Notes: generated from the sequence alone by a model not told the origin. A stretch of 64,000 nt of DNA from Eutreptiella sp. 'Long Island Sound 2002' (GCA_964036045.1 OZ038384.1:98195600-98259599); one strand, 5' to 3'; counted from the first letter of the stretch, positions 38,692 to 49,640 are shown. Numbers and translations: made by a program.

Positions 38692-38973
38692 ATGGCAGGG
38701 AGGGGGATGCAAGACTCAGAAGTTGAGGAAGACGTTATTCAGCCCACAACAGTTTTTAAAGCTATGCAACAACCCAAGAAGGATCCCCCCATTCCTTTAG
38801 GAGGGTTTCGGTATGATGTGGATGCAGCACTTGCCGCATCAATGCAAGATGGCACCATGCATGAGTGGGTGTTGTGTGAACTCAGGGCTGTTTGCCACAG
38901 GTATGGTGTGTCCGTTCGGGGGAACAAGGCAGATGTGTTGGCGCGTGTTGTCAGCCACGTTGCAAGTAAGTAA
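38692..38973 (+). CDS. Small SAP-domain-like protein, 93 residues
   Basis: Starts MAGRGMQDSEVEEDVIQPTT; residues 56-90 read MHEWVLCELRAVCHRYGVSV, RGNKADVLARVV, matching the two-helix SAP DNA-binding motif (L-x3-C-x3-G-x6-K-x2-L-x2-R). The stop overlaps AAGTAAGTAAG, so GTAAGT at this point could be a 5' splice site and the protein could continue. It directly follows the broken transposase and may be its accessory gene. Confidence 0.5.
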   Translation: MAGRGMQDSEVEEDVIQPTTVFKAMQQPKKDPPIPLGGFRYDVDAALAASMQDGTMHEWVLCELRAVCHRYGVSVRGNKADVLARVVSHVASK

Positions 38974-40023
38974 GTATATATGATTCACTATTCGGCACAT
39001 GACTTCGGTTGATTACAAAGCTGGTGGGCGTGAATAATCTGAAATTGTTCCGTGTTGGTTTGCATGTCTATGCTATGGACTGCAATCCCAGACTCCAACC
39101 GATCCACATGTGTATGCCTGTGCCGGGATGGACTGCAATCCCAGAGTCCAACTGCTCCACATTTGTATGCCTGTGTAGGAATGGACTACAATTCCACGGC
39201 CCAGAGTAACCAAGGGAGAAGAGTGGCAACACCCAGCCGGGAACAACCGTTTTGGGGTTTTCGGTGTAACACCCCGTTTTATTATTTTTTTCTAGAGTTA
39301 GGGAATGTCCTAGGTTCAGGGGAGTGAGAGGGGGACAGGGAAGGGGGGGGGGGGGCATGTGGAGGGCCGTTTGATGGTGTAACAGCAGGAACCTACCAAT
39401 TGTGCTTGTGGAGGGGCGGGGGTGGCGGTCGTTTTGACGCTGTGGTCCATGATAGTGGTGGTGGTCATAATAGTTGCGGAGCCGACGACAGCCCTGCACA
39501 AGCCAAATATAGGGCAATAGAACTATAGGTCTGAACACGATGAAGTTGACCCCTGCCTCAACCTGGATCTGATGGGAGGATTCTAAATGATAGTTTGATG
39601 ATGAGTCACCCTGACAAGGTCATGGTGGTCTCTGCCGTCATGTGAGGTCCCAAGGGCCAAGCAGCAATCCCTGCTCAGCACGAGCCGACATGCCCAACAG
39701 GTGAAGCGCAACAACACATTGCAAGTCAGCGCATGCGGCACACCTCAGGCGTGCTAGCACTATAAACCATAACGCTGAACACGTTTCAATCTGCAACAAA
39801 CTACAACATCACGCCACACAATACACAACCATGCACACACCACGCTACGCGACAGCACACAAGACACCGCTGGACGGCAGGATAGGAACCTGGTGGATGG
39901 TCATGATAATAGATGAGTTGCGGTGCTTACTGCTGGTGCGTGGCGTTGCGGATCCGCTACACCTCGTCGCCCTACGCCAGCCATCTTCGCAGCAGCAATG
40001 CTCGCGCACCACCTAGGCCCTAC
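38974..40023. other. Intergenic with 61-bp tandem repeat (39060-39200)
   Basis: GGACTGCAATCCCAGAGTCCAAC and TGTATGCCTGTG recur 2.3 times with a 61-bp period. A G-run of 14 lies near 39341. No gene supported. Confidence 0.6.
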
Positions 40024-40172
40024 GCCCTACACCCTATGTCAGGTCCACTACCACGCCACTGTGGGATCATCGTAGCACTGGACAGCTCTGAACCTTCATC
40101 CTGAGAGGTTATCTCGAGTATTGTAACGTGAGCAGGCTACGCCAGCTCATCTTGGTCTGAGCCAAAAAAAAA
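40024..40172. repeat. Repeat G1, copy 1 (about 150 bp, A-run end)
   Basis: Contains GGGATCATCGTAGCACTGGA, CAGCTCTGAACC, GAGAGGTTATCTCGAG and CAGGCTACGCCAGCTCATCT, ending in an A-run. Copies: 40468-40625 (long), 58143-58228 and 62583-62665 (right part only). A-rich end and left truncation suggest a retroposed SINE-like family. Confidence 0.75.
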
Positions 40173-40467
40173 ACAGTTCAGTCGTGGTGCTTATCTTCTT
40201 TGCGTTCACTGCAGGAGGTGGCAGTTCATTTCATTTGACTTCATGGCTGGCGGTGCGCTGGTGGTCTGGCTGCTACTTACCCATTTGGTCTTTGTGCTCG
40301 GACAGCCCGAGGCATTGCTTGTTGTGTCGCAGTCTGCTCAGGTGATCCTGCCCCAACCCTGACCTCAGAGGCATCAGGCTCGGCAGGTTTTATTGCTGAG
40401 GGTCAGTGCAGGCTATTTGCGTGGCAGTTCCCATTGCATTCTCCTGGTGTCAGAATCATTTCATCCT

Positions 40468-40625
40468 CACTGCCTGTCATGTCCGCTACCGCATCGCCTC
40501 GTGGGACGATCGTAGCCTCGGACAGCTCTGATTCTTGATTCCGAGAGTTTTCTCGAGTGCCTTCTGGTTTGCGGGCTTCGCCAGCGTGCCATGGCCTGAA
40601 CCCGCCCCCCCCCCCAAAAAAAAAT
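40468..40625. repeat. Repeat G1, copy 2
   Basis: Diverged long copy of G1, 440 bases from copy 1, ending CCCCCCCCCCCAAAAAAAAA. Confidence 0.7.
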
Positions 40626-40705
40626 TGCCGAGGTCAGTGCAGGCCACTTGCTGTTACGGAGCGGCTGCATCTTCGTTCCTGCAGGCCCCTCACACACAAC
40701 CCAGC

Positions 40706-40967
40706 ATGCACCCGAGCCACCAATCTGTGGCCCCTGCGAAGGACCACACGGATGCCGCCGTCAACTTTTTCAGCACTATCCGGACCCCGGCGGCACTGCT
40801 TGCAGGCTCCGCCCTTGCGTTTCTGTGGGGAGACTTCTGCCGGGCCAAAGGTCAGAACTACGTGCGGCGCGCCAAGGCTTACAATGTCCTCATTTTAGTG
40901 ACAGTGATTGTGGAATTCTCTTGCATTTTCATGTCCACTGTCTCTGGAGTCCGGGTCATGGGCGGAG
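40706..40967 (+). CDS. Exon 1 of the multi-pass membrane protein
   Basis: ATG to GGGCGGAG, phase 1. Hydrophobic helices TPAALLAGSALAFLWGDF and VLILVTVIVEFSCIFMSTV. Confidence 0.68.
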
Positions 40968-42479
40968 GTATTGGTTCTCTGTCCGTTACCATATGCACCG
41001 TTGCAAGCGGTGTTACCCGTGTCCCATGCCACATTTGTAGGGGTTTCTAGGAGTGGCGTGAAATGTGGTGGTTCTGTTGTGTTGTATTGGTCGTGGGTAG
41101 TCATATGGGCAACAGGTAGTGTGTTCCAGTACGGGATGTAGTATTGGGTCCAGTACGGGATGGGTAGTGCGATGTTGTATTAGAGGGAGTACTATACGCG
41201 GTGTGCGCACGGTGCGTGTATTGGAGTGATTTTGTAGACCCACCTGTTCGACAGTGAAGTGCATGTGTTTCCAAGCTGTAACAGGTATTACCATTGCACA
41301 TACTCCACTGTGCCCCATTAAACTTTCACCCATGTCTCTTTCATGGGTTCCTGCGGGCATCACTGTCACCTACACAAATAACAGCAACCATCCAGAGCCC
41401 ACCAGGAAATAGCAACAACCATCCAGAAGCATCCATGGTGCACCATTTTTACGGGTCCCAAGGAATGAGCTTTTCCCCATAGTTTGTTCCAACAAGGTAC
41501 GCGGTGGGTGCATGTGCGGTGCAGGTAATCCCCCTTACCTGTGGGGTAAGGGGCAAGGCCAAGGGTATTCCCTCTCAGATCCTTAGCAGGGGGGATGTGG
41601 GTCTCCAGGGGGGGGGGTGTTCAAATGCACAGGGGTGTATCCCCCCCCCCCCCAACAAGCAAGTTGGAGTCGGCCCATGTCTCATCGCGGCACAACCATC
41701 ATACCAGGCCCCGCTGCCCATACATCATACTAAATCCCAAGGTATGGGCACAGAATCTTGAGCGTGAGGCATGGGTGGTGGGATGCAGATTGAGTTATGC
41801 CCACATGCGATCATTTAGCCAGCACCAGCTCCCTCAGGCTGTTGGGCAAATCCCACGGTCATGATAGGTAAAGCGCCTCAGCAAGACCATAGGCAGGACA
41901 ACCCAATGTACCATCAGGCACATCGTATGTAGGCTAGAGGCTCAACATCTCGGGTGTGCAGGCACTGCACTACCCGATGACGATATCAAACCCCGTTGCC
42001 AAATGCCACCATCAAAGTATCCTGCCACCTCTACCAAAGACCAGATGTGATCAGGTGGTGGTGAGGAAGTGAGTGAGGTGAGTCAGCTGGGTCGGACTGT
42101 GGGTGGCTGGGCTGTGACTTGTTGCTGGGTTTGAGGTTTGTTGGAGTCGAATTCTGGAGGCATGGCAGAGGGGATTTAGTTGTGTTGTGTGCCCGGGGGG
42201 GCGGCCGGGCCCGGTCCTTGTATGCGACCCCCCCCCCCCGGGTTTTGAGAGATAGTGGGTTGGGTGCATGGCGCCAACGGCGCCCCCTTTTTTTAGTGTA
42301 TGCTTCCTTTTCATCAGACCAAACCTAAACCAAACCCAAACCCCCAGACACACACCCACCAGGAGGTATGCATGTGGTAGTAGTGGGTCGCGCGCAAGCC
42401 CCCCCACCTTGGGAAACCCCCCCACGGCCGAAATCCCCCCCCTACACCCCCCAGCCGACCCCCCCCCCAGAACTACCCC

Positions 42480-42510
<31 letters not shown>

Positions 42511-43240
42511 GAGTTTTGACAGATAGCTGGGGGGGTGGTCGCATCAGGACCGTTGGTAGTCGCCCCCCCCGTGGTTGTGTGTGAGAGTGATCAGGGGGTT
42601 GCCGGCTGCTGAGAGGGCTCTGTGGTAGGTGATGGATGGTCAGGGTTGAGGAGAGGTAGGTTTGGGTAGTGTATATTTCGTTTCTTTTGTTTGATTTCAG
42701 TTCTCACTCGGTGCGATTTCTTGTTGATGTGATAGTCCACTGTCGATACTGTATTTCAGGTTGGCCGGGTGGGTTCAAGTTAAGGCAGGGAGTGTAAGTG
42801 GACTCCACTCCACAGGTTTCAATCCCATTGCTGAGGACACGATCGCCCTTCTCAACCGTGAATTCGAGATGGCGTACCTCTCCGTGTCGTTCTCCTTTGC
42901 CTTTGGACTGCTGTGCTTCATGGCCGCCCTGGCCCTTCGCTGCTTAATCGAGCTTCCGGGCCCCCTGGGCCTGGGATGCGTGCTTCTGCTGGCCAGCACT
43001 GGTCTCTGCTGCTTGATGTACGTGGACGAATCCAACTTTCCCCATGGGTGGCTGGGCATGGCGGGGCGCTTTTTGTGGCTGATCACCGAACAGGGCTTCA
43101 GTTCCCCAGGGTCTGTTCTGGTGGTGCTCATGAACTTTGCGGCTGCTGCCCTGATCGCCAAAGGGCTGTGGGATGGCCCTGTGGAGGCCCCGGCTGCTGA
43201 TGTAGGGGACGAAGCATGGCTGACTGCTGCGACGCCCTGA
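40706..43240 (+). CDS. Multi-pass membrane protein, two exons, 228 residues
   Basis: Exon 1 40706-40967 starts MHPSHQSVAPAKDHTDAAVN and ends in phase 1 at GGAG/GTATTGG; exon 2 42816-43240 starts after CCACAG in phase 1 and ends at TGA. Joined text VMGG-G-FNPIAEDTIALLNREFE reads smoothly. Five hydrophobic segments: about 29-47, 59-81, 107-132, 139-158 and 186-206. No domain recognised and no catalytic motif. The 1.85-kb intron holds E2, S1 and C-rich DNA. Confidence rests on phase match, GC-rich exons and regular helix pattern. Confidence 0.7.
41183..41534. mobile_element. Element E2: GAGGGAGTA TIR, TTA duplication, GCGGTGC subterminal repeats
   Basis: Left GAGGGAGTACTATACGCGGTG, right GCGGTGCAGGTAATCCCCC, flanked by TTA on both sides. 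Interior shares TTGTAGACCC and AGAGCCCACCAGG with E1. Lies in the intron of the membrane protein gene. Confidence 0.78.
42191..42350 (+). mobile_element. SINE-like element S1 with AAACC tail
   Basis: GGGCGGCCGGGCCCGGTCCT, TGTATGCGAC, C-run, GGGTTTTGAGAGATAGTGG, GGCGCCAACGGCGCC, T-run, TGCTTCC-TTTTCATCA, then a tail ACCAAACCTAAACCAAACCC. Copies S2 (48321) and S3 (56384). The AAACC tail resembles the LINE tails in this window, suggesting mobilisation by that LINE. Confidence 0.65.
42351..42815. other. Intron remainder, extremely C-rich
   Basis: 42400-42510 is mostly C, with a run of about 27 C at 42484-42510. Rest is intron sequence up to the CCACAG acceptor. Confidence 0.7.
42816..43240 (+). 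CDS. Exon 2 of the multi-pass membrane protein
   Basis: Phase-1 acceptor, encodes FNPIAEDTIALLNREFEMAY, three hydrophobic helices and a short Ala/Asp-rich tail DVGDEAWLTAATP. Confidence 0.72.
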
Positions 43241-44272
43241 AACGACACGTTGGGATGCGGCCGCAATTCGCGCGGGCCACGGAATGCCTCACAGCTATCC
43301 CTGCTGCCCAAGGGCAAGCCATCCGCGGGCGTTGCTGCCTAGGGCGAAATCAGGACAGCGTCCCGTGTGCGGGTGGTTGTGGTGGTTGTCGTGGTCGTAG
43401 TCGTTGTAGTGCTTGTTGCATGATTGTGGTGTTCGTATTGGTCCCGCGAGTATGGCGGTCCAGTACGACGTTTGGGTAGTGGGTCTAGTGTTAGGGCGTA
43501 GGCAGTGAATGTGGTATGGGTATTGGGCTCTGGTGTGAGATGGGTTCCAGGAGGACAAGTGTGGCTGTCCATGATGGGTATAGGTCGTCGGTTCGGTATG
43601 GTGCCTGTGTCACAGAGCCGCCGTTTCCACTCACAGCCAAAAGTTGCTGTTATGTGCTGCTGTTACCAGCCACAATTGCGGGCCACGACGTGCCCAGACT
43701 TTTTGGCCCACAATGCTGAAGTTGCGGAAACCTCGACTTTCATTGTATACAGAAGAGGATCCAAAGTTGATCTTTTCCAGTCCAACTTTCGGTGCTTGTT
43801 GAAAAACTCTGACCACTCTTCGATTGTGAGCCTGGCATCCATCCACACAGTCCGCTTGTTCTCTTGGAGTATTGGTTGACGACCTCTTTGTACATAGCAT
43901 GGTTCCCCTTGACGGCGGACAGTGGAGCAGATTTGTTGGCTGAATGCGCGGCAAAGGCATGGCGAACGGGTTTTGAATTGGTGGTGATGAAAGCCTTGCT
44001 TGAGAATGAACAACTGCAACGCGGTTTGGGAAGGTGGCATGCCTCGCGCGCATATGTGGTATCTTATTCTCCCATGATTCCACGATCCCATCCCGTGACA
44101 TCGATCCCACAGTGGCTTTAACCATTTGTTTAACCATCTGTAGCTCAGCCGGCGCATCCACTTGTCCTTATCGATCACCCACAGCATCGCCAGGGTTTGT
44201 GGTCTGTGTGCTCAGCCTCATGGAATGTCAGCACTAATTGGAGGTGCTGGTGGACGCGTCGCACTAAGTTTG
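43241..44272. other. Intergenic, no supported gene
   Basis: GGTTGTGGT-type simple repeat at about 43374-43425. Overlapping frames on both strands between 43505 and 44187 show patches of protein-like text (reverse: LTIEEWSEFFNKHRKLDWKR) but none forms a coherent gene; probably a decayed element gene. Confidence 0.4.
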
Positions 44273-44688
44273 GGGGGAGTATTAGTGCGCCGGGCATCTT
44301 GTTCGACCATTCCCCACCCGTGCCTATTTTTGCCCCCCTCACCAAACAATCTGGAGAACCTTCTCGCCGTGGCTAAGAATCTGGCCCATCCTTTGCACCC
44401 AGTTTATGACGATGGCAAGGGTGGTGGTTGGAAGTGGTGGGAGTGACATTTTGTGTTGTTGAATTCTCATGTTTCGGCTTATGCAAGGTGCATTGCGGGG
44501 AAGGTTTGCGGTCTAGTGCGGTCTCTTGGGATATTTCCTGAGGTGAGGATAAACTTGGGGCTAGTTTTAGGAAGTTTTAGGAAGTTTTAGGGAGTTTTCG
44601 CAAAATTTTGGGAAGTTTCAGGAAGTCTTCGATAGGATATTCAATATGAAGGTAGCGCGCCGGGCATGCGCCGGGCAAACATTCCCCC
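44273..44688. mobile_element. Element E3: GGGGGAGTATT TIR, TTG duplication, GCGCCGGGC subterminal repeats
   Basis: Left GGGGGAGTATTAGTGCGCCG, right GCGCCGGGCAAACATTCCCCC, flanked by TTG on both sides. One GCGCCGGGC word at the left and two at the right. 416 bp. An open stretch ends PVYDDGKGGGWKWWE near 44446. Same architecture as E1 and E2 with a different subterminal word. Confidence 0.72.
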
Positions 44689-46029
44689 TTGGTCATGATT
44701 GCAAAGGTGGGAGCAAGGAAGGTATGCTTGTATCGCGCCATCTCTTCAGTCAAAGCATTCCTGTGATTTTGGTATTGCCATCTGCCTTGCACCTCCAGTT
44801 TGCTGAGTTGTTGAGGCGTTGTTGAGGTATTGACAGGTGTTAGTTGTAAGTCGTGCTTTTTTTTTTTTGCGGTACACGCAAGTCCGAAAAAATCGTACAG
44901 TTGTGTAATTTTTTTTGGGGGGGCAATAGCGGCACAGCTCTTGTGGAGCGTTCTTTCAGCTCAGCACAACATTGACACTGGCTGAAGACCAACCCTTTGG
45001 TTCCTAATGAGTTGCCTGGCGAGGTTATTTTCTGGCACATGTTGCCATACTTCCAAATTTGTCCAGGGACAAGATGTGAGCCACCATCCAGGAGATGTTT
45101 AAGCTTGTCCAAGGTGCGCAACGCATGTGTGGTTCCCTGTGGTTTGCTGCAATTAGATCGACCCCCAAGTGGACAGGAAGCGGTAGCCCTGAGCTGTCCA
45201 CGTATTTTCCTAGACAAGAGGTGTTCAATTTCTCGTGTTTTCGTCCGTGTGTGTATGAATGCAGTGTATAGGCAGGTTCAAGACAATGCTTCGTGGTACA
45301 GGATCTTCACAATATGCTTGCGCTGATAGCTGGCACTAACGACTGCAGGGTGTACCCCTTCCATCCAGGATTGCAGGCCTTGGAACGATGTGGAAAAAAT
45401 TTTCCTGCCCAGGCTCTGAAACGGCCTGGCGGTACTGGTAATGCACAGGGGTGCAACATTGCTGGTCCTTGCAGGGTGTGTGGTGGAACAGCATTCAGAA
45501 AATGGTATTCAGAGATTATCCAATGGCGAAAAATTGTGCTTGTCACAGAGATGCACTGCTTGATGCCTCACCTAATGACAAATTAACTAATGACAAAAAA
45601 AAAAACTGTCGTCAGTGAACTGCAACACAAAGGCTGTTGCAAGCAATGGTGGGTGCCCAGTTAGCTGTGTGGTTGCTTGAATAAATGGGGATTCCCCATG
45701 GCAGTACTGTAATTTTTTTTGGCCACAGTGCATTGCCGAAACCTGCACTGACCTTGCCCCATGATACCCCAGACCTGGTCTTGGTGATGGTAAACACAGT
45801 GTGTTTGGGACGCTTGTCTTTGCTCACAGAAAGCATACCTGCACCATTTGCTGTCAGCCTCTGTTGGTGCATGTGTTAGCACTTGAGGCTTTTCTTTGTG
45901 CTTGAAGACGTGTTGCAAGGGCCGAATCGGGATATAGGAAGACCTGAATGCTGCTTTGCCTGTATGGTGCCGTGTTCACGGATGGGTTGCGAAGGTACAC
46001 ACCTCCTCTTCTTACGTTTTTTTCTAGTG
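44689..46029. other. Intergenic upstream of the SAM/bestrophin-like gene; weak ORF at 45293-45586
   Basis: 45293-45586 (+) has 97 codons with two CxxC-like pairs (CNIAGPCRVCGG) but no ATG context or domain I recognise. TTTTTTTCTAG at 46018-46027 resembles a 3' splice site just before the next gene's ATG. Confidence 0.4.
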
Positions 46030-47625
46030 ATGGCCGAGGGGTATCGTCAGCAGCAGGCGTTCCATGCCCCGCCGCCAAGCCCTTTACACCACTGTCTTGA
46101 GGTTCCTTGCCCCGAGCCTTTTCCCGAACCTGTCTCTGACCAGCCCATGAAACCAGGGACGGATACATTTTCTCCTGATGACGTGACTGCGCTGCCTCCT
46201 TTGCCTATTTCCGACTGGACTTGTGAGATGGTGGTGGTGTATCTTCGTAAGATATTGGAGGCCAAGTACCCATCCGCCCCCATCGTGGAGCGGTGTGTGG
46301 AGGCGCTTCGACGCAACTACATCGATGGCGAAAGCATAGTCACGCTCACACCCTCCGACTGGCACGCCATCATCCCCGAGGCAGGGCCCCGGTGCTGCAT
46401 CCGCCGGGTCGTGGATAGCTGGCCGAGGTCCACGTGCAAACCCAACAAGAAAGAGCCCCTGCCCCTGCCCCATCTGGACGAGGCTGAGTGCACCAGCCCT
46501 CGTCCATCAGAGCGCGCTGCCTCACTGTTTGATGCCCTACGCCGCACCCAGTCCCGGTCCTCGAGCATGCAGCTGGAGGCCGCGATGCGGGACGCGGAGC
46601 TGCGCCCTCACAAAATGCACCACTGGCTGCCCCGCTCCTTCGGGCGGTCCCCGTTCAATTACGTGCCGCTGGTTGGCGACATGCGGCCCGCCTCCTACCA
46701 CGCCCCCTGGGCCCGGTGGCTGTTCAACAGGGGGAAGCTGTACCTCCTGCAGCTGGCCTTCCACTGGTACACGTTTCTCTTCGATGTCATTCAGCCCATG
46801 GATGCCCTGGGTGCCGTCTTCACTGCCTTCTGCCTCTGGGGAAGCTACAAACTTGAGCTGTTCTTCGACCACAGCCCGTCCATCGTGGTGGCGGCAATCA
46901 TCTTCCCCATCGCCTTCTGCATGAACGCGGCGTACAGCCGCAGGGAGCACTCCCTGCAGATGATGGCCATGTTCAAGGGGGCCTGCCTTGCGGTTGTGGC
47001 GGAGCACGGGGCGTGGGCCGCATACGTCACGAACAATCCGGAGGTTGAGCGCGAGTTCAGCTGCGAGCATTTTTTCCGGTACACAGTCCAGCGGGTCGAC
47101 AACATCCAACGCAACCTCCGGCTGTACCTCTCGGATATCCCGCACCGGGACAAGATATTGGTCTTGCAGGACCTCTACATCGAGTACCACCGTCTAGTGA
47201 TTCACACTCAGTTGCTGGTGGATGCCGGGGCGCCGGCGCCGCTCATTGCATCGCTCAAGTCGCAGCTGCCCAGACTGTACGAAGCGGTCGAAAGGCTGCG
47301 CAGCAGCCGTGACTACCGCACGCCATCCAGCATCAAGGCGTGCATGCACATTGCCATCATTCTCGTAATCTTGTATCTGTCCCCGTATTGGGCCAACCAG
47401 ATGCGTCTGCACCCGGAGCAGCACGTGGTCGTTTATTGCTTTGCCTTGTGCTTTTATTGGCTGATGATTTCACTGATCTCGCTGGAGCGCAAGTTGGAAA
47501 GCCCCTTTGATATGGACCAGGACGACATCGCAACCGCCACGTACAATTTGTATGCCGTGTTCAGCTCTGAGCAGCAGGAGCACATCCTTTCGGCCGCTTT
47601 GAAGACACCGCCAGCGACAAAGTAA
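46030..47625 (+). CDS. Membrane protein with SAM-like domain and bestrophin-like channel region, 531 residues, intronless
   Basis: Start chosen at ATG 46030 (MAEGYRQQQAFHAPP), because the 49 codons upstream are unlike coding DNA and a polypyrimidine-AG lies between. Residues 58-130 (WTCEMVVVYLRKILEA, YIDGESIVTLTPSDW) fit a SAM domain, a helical protein- or membrane-interaction module. Hydrophobic segments lie near 237-275, 284-303, 436-452 and 466-486. SIVVAAIIFPIAFCMNAAYS and the end LERKLESPFDMDQDD match the AYxRRE and E-x-PFG-x-D-x-DD hallmarks of bestrophin-type anion channels. I infer a chloride channel-like protein. The stop TAA lies inside GTAAGT, a consensus 5' splice site, so a further exon is possible. 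Confidence 0.75.
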   Translation: MAEGYRQQQAFHAPPPSPLHHCLEVPCPEPFPEPVSDQPMKPGTDTFSPDDVTALPPLPISDWTCEMVVVYLRKILEAKYPSAPIVERCVEALRRNYIDGESIVTLTPSDWHAIIPEAGPRCCIRRVVDSWPRSTCKPNKKEPLPLPHLDEAECTSPRPSERAASLFDALRRTQSRSSSMQLEAAMRDAELRPHKMHHWLPRSFGRSPFNYVPLVGDMRPASYHAPWARWLFNRGKLYLLQLAFHWYTFLFDVIQPMDALGAVFTAFCLWGSYKLELFFDHSPSIVVAAIIFPIAFCMNAAYSRREHSLQMMAMFKGACLAVVAEHGAWAAYVTNNPEVEREFSCEHFFRYTVQRVDNIQRNLRLYLSDIPHRDKILVLQDLYIEYHRLVIHTQLLVDAGAPAPLIASLKSQLPRLYEAVERLRSSRDYRTPSSIKACMHIAIILVILYLSPYWANQMRLHPEQHVVVYCFALCFYWLMISLISLERKLESPFDMDQDDIATATYNLYAVFSSEQQEHILSAALKTPPATK

Positions 47626-48320
47626 GTGTTGCCCTGCGCTTCGCACCACTTCAGCCCTCCTTTGTTTGAGCCATGCCCTCTTTCGTGCATGGGGCCCGGG
47701 CTGCCCAAGCGCCTCTTGCGCGGAATGCGGGGCACCTCTCAGCATCAGTCAATAGGTGCGAGGCGTTTTGAACCTTCGGCCTGCCATTCTGCACGTGCCT
47801 TCCGAAACATTCGAAGGACTGCATGAGGCATTCTCCACGGAAGATGTAAGGCCACCGACTGACGGCAAATTGGTGACCCGGTGCTTCTGCATCCGTCACT
47901 CCAGCCCCAATTGCAGATCCACTTCTCAGGTGGCGATGTTTCAGGGATGGCCACACCTAGAATCATTTAATCGCGAACTCCTTTGTCCTTGGAGCAACCT
48001 CTAAAGGGCGTGCTTTTCAGCGGAGCCGTCGTTGAAATTCGCCTGCAAAAGGCATGAGTTTGGAGCTACAGTCCATAGAGTGAGGGATGGTTCCATATGT
48101 AGGCCAGCAAAAGACGGGAAAATGGGGATGTTGGCCCCACTGCCCAGGGGATGTCGGGCGGCTGAGTCGAAGGGAGGTGCATCATGTTTGCAGTGGTGAT
48201 TCATGGAACTATGATTTTCCACTTTTGACTGCCTCTCAATCGGGGGGTCTTGGGACAGGCACACAGAGCATGAGCAGGCGGATTCTCAAAAAGGCACGGA
48301 ACCTTTGGATAGCAAACCAC
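47626..48320. other. Downstream of the SAM/bestrophin-like gene, no gene
   Basis: No domain or repeat recognised. Confidence 0.5.
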
Positions 48321-48470
48321 GGGGGGGCGGCCGGGCCCGGTCCTTGTATGCGACACCCCCCAGCCCCCCCCCCCCCCCCCCGGGTTTTGAAAGATAGTGG
48401 TGCCGGGTCAGCCACCAACAAGTGTCCCTAGAGAAAACTGTCGGGCGCCGAAGGCGCCAATTTTTTTTTT
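48321..48470 (+). mobile_element. SINE-like element S2
   Basis: GGGCGGCCGGGCCCGGTCCT, TGTATGCGACACCCCCCAGC, C-run, GGGTTTTGAAAGATAGTGG and GGCGCCGAAGGCGCC then a T-run, as in S1. No AAACC tail. Confidence 0.65.
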
Positions 48471-49640
48471 CATACCATGTGTTTATACTCAAAATGCTCA
48501 AATTTTTGTAGAGAATTCATATTTGGGCTACAGGAGGGCTGCAGGCCCTAACAGCAACCCTAGCCCTGTAGCAAACAACAACTCTTTGAGCACGACGCAA
48601 TGGCAAGCGAGGACCGAGGGCTGAAGAAGCAAGTTGTCCACTGCACGGCCCCATCCTTAACACTGCCCCTGTGGAGCCTGATGTTCCGCAAGTCTGCTCC
48701 CAGGAAGCACACTGTCCCCGTAAGATGTATTATGAGACGTTGTCTTACCTCCGTCGCACAATCGTATCGCGAATCAAACTGTTGTCCAAAAATCATGATC
48801 TTATGAGCACCCCCCCCCCCCCCCGGCCTCCTGCTTGCACACAACGCGCGGTCCACACAGTACCGAGTACCGGGTGCCGTTCCCACCTCGTTTCGGATCA
48901 ACGGAAAGGACAGTTCTGGCTGGTTGTTGAGTTGGGCATGGAGCCTTTTTGGAAACCAACACTTTTTACACCTGCTGCCTGTGCCACACTGCAGCGGCTG
49001 CTCCAGTGGAGTTGAACTGTGAGATGGCTCCAGTCTCAAGGTTTGCATCTGTGTGGGCTGCATGCACATGCTGGTCCCAATAGCAGAAGGTGTTGTTTCT
49101 GTTTTGGTCTTTCTGCCCCTGGTTGCGCGTCAGTGTCAATTTCTGATCAATTGTAATAATTCGCGAAAATTGAGTTATCGAACCACCGCAGCTTGGAAAT
49201 ATCCACTGTTTTGCAACGTGTTTTCATGTCATTCCAGGGATGCACCTACGCGTATTATGTGTAAAGATCCATTGCCCTAAGTCAAACTGCCATTGGTTCT
49301 CCCAACAAGGGGCACACTGACACCCCCCCTTATGGGAATCCCGGAATCCCCAATTTGCCCAGTACAGTGGCCCATACATTGGGTTCTCGGAACCATATCG
49401 CAGAAATAGGCAATATTAGGCACCCATTTATCTCTGCCTTCCCGTGCCACTCCAAGAATGCTGAAACTGTTGATTTTTGGTCTTTGGGCGAGGCGGATCG
49501 TTGTTCCCTTGGACAGAAGCATCCTGACTGTGCAGAGGGTTAGGCTATGTGTTGATAGTGTTTCCGCCAAGCCCATCCAACCCCCTTTTTTGGTTCAAAG
49601 TCCGTTCCGTCTGCAACTGCAACCAATACTACAACTGGTA
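48471..49640. other. Intergenic, no supported gene
   Basis: C-run at about 48810. Open frames at 48560-49069 (both strands) lack recognisable domains. Confidence 0.45.

Noticed and set aside
45883-46029. N-terminal extension of the SAM/bestrophin-like ORF
   Set aside because: Composition is unlike the rest of the protein and a strong polypyrimidine-CTAG acceptor lies directly before ATG 46030.
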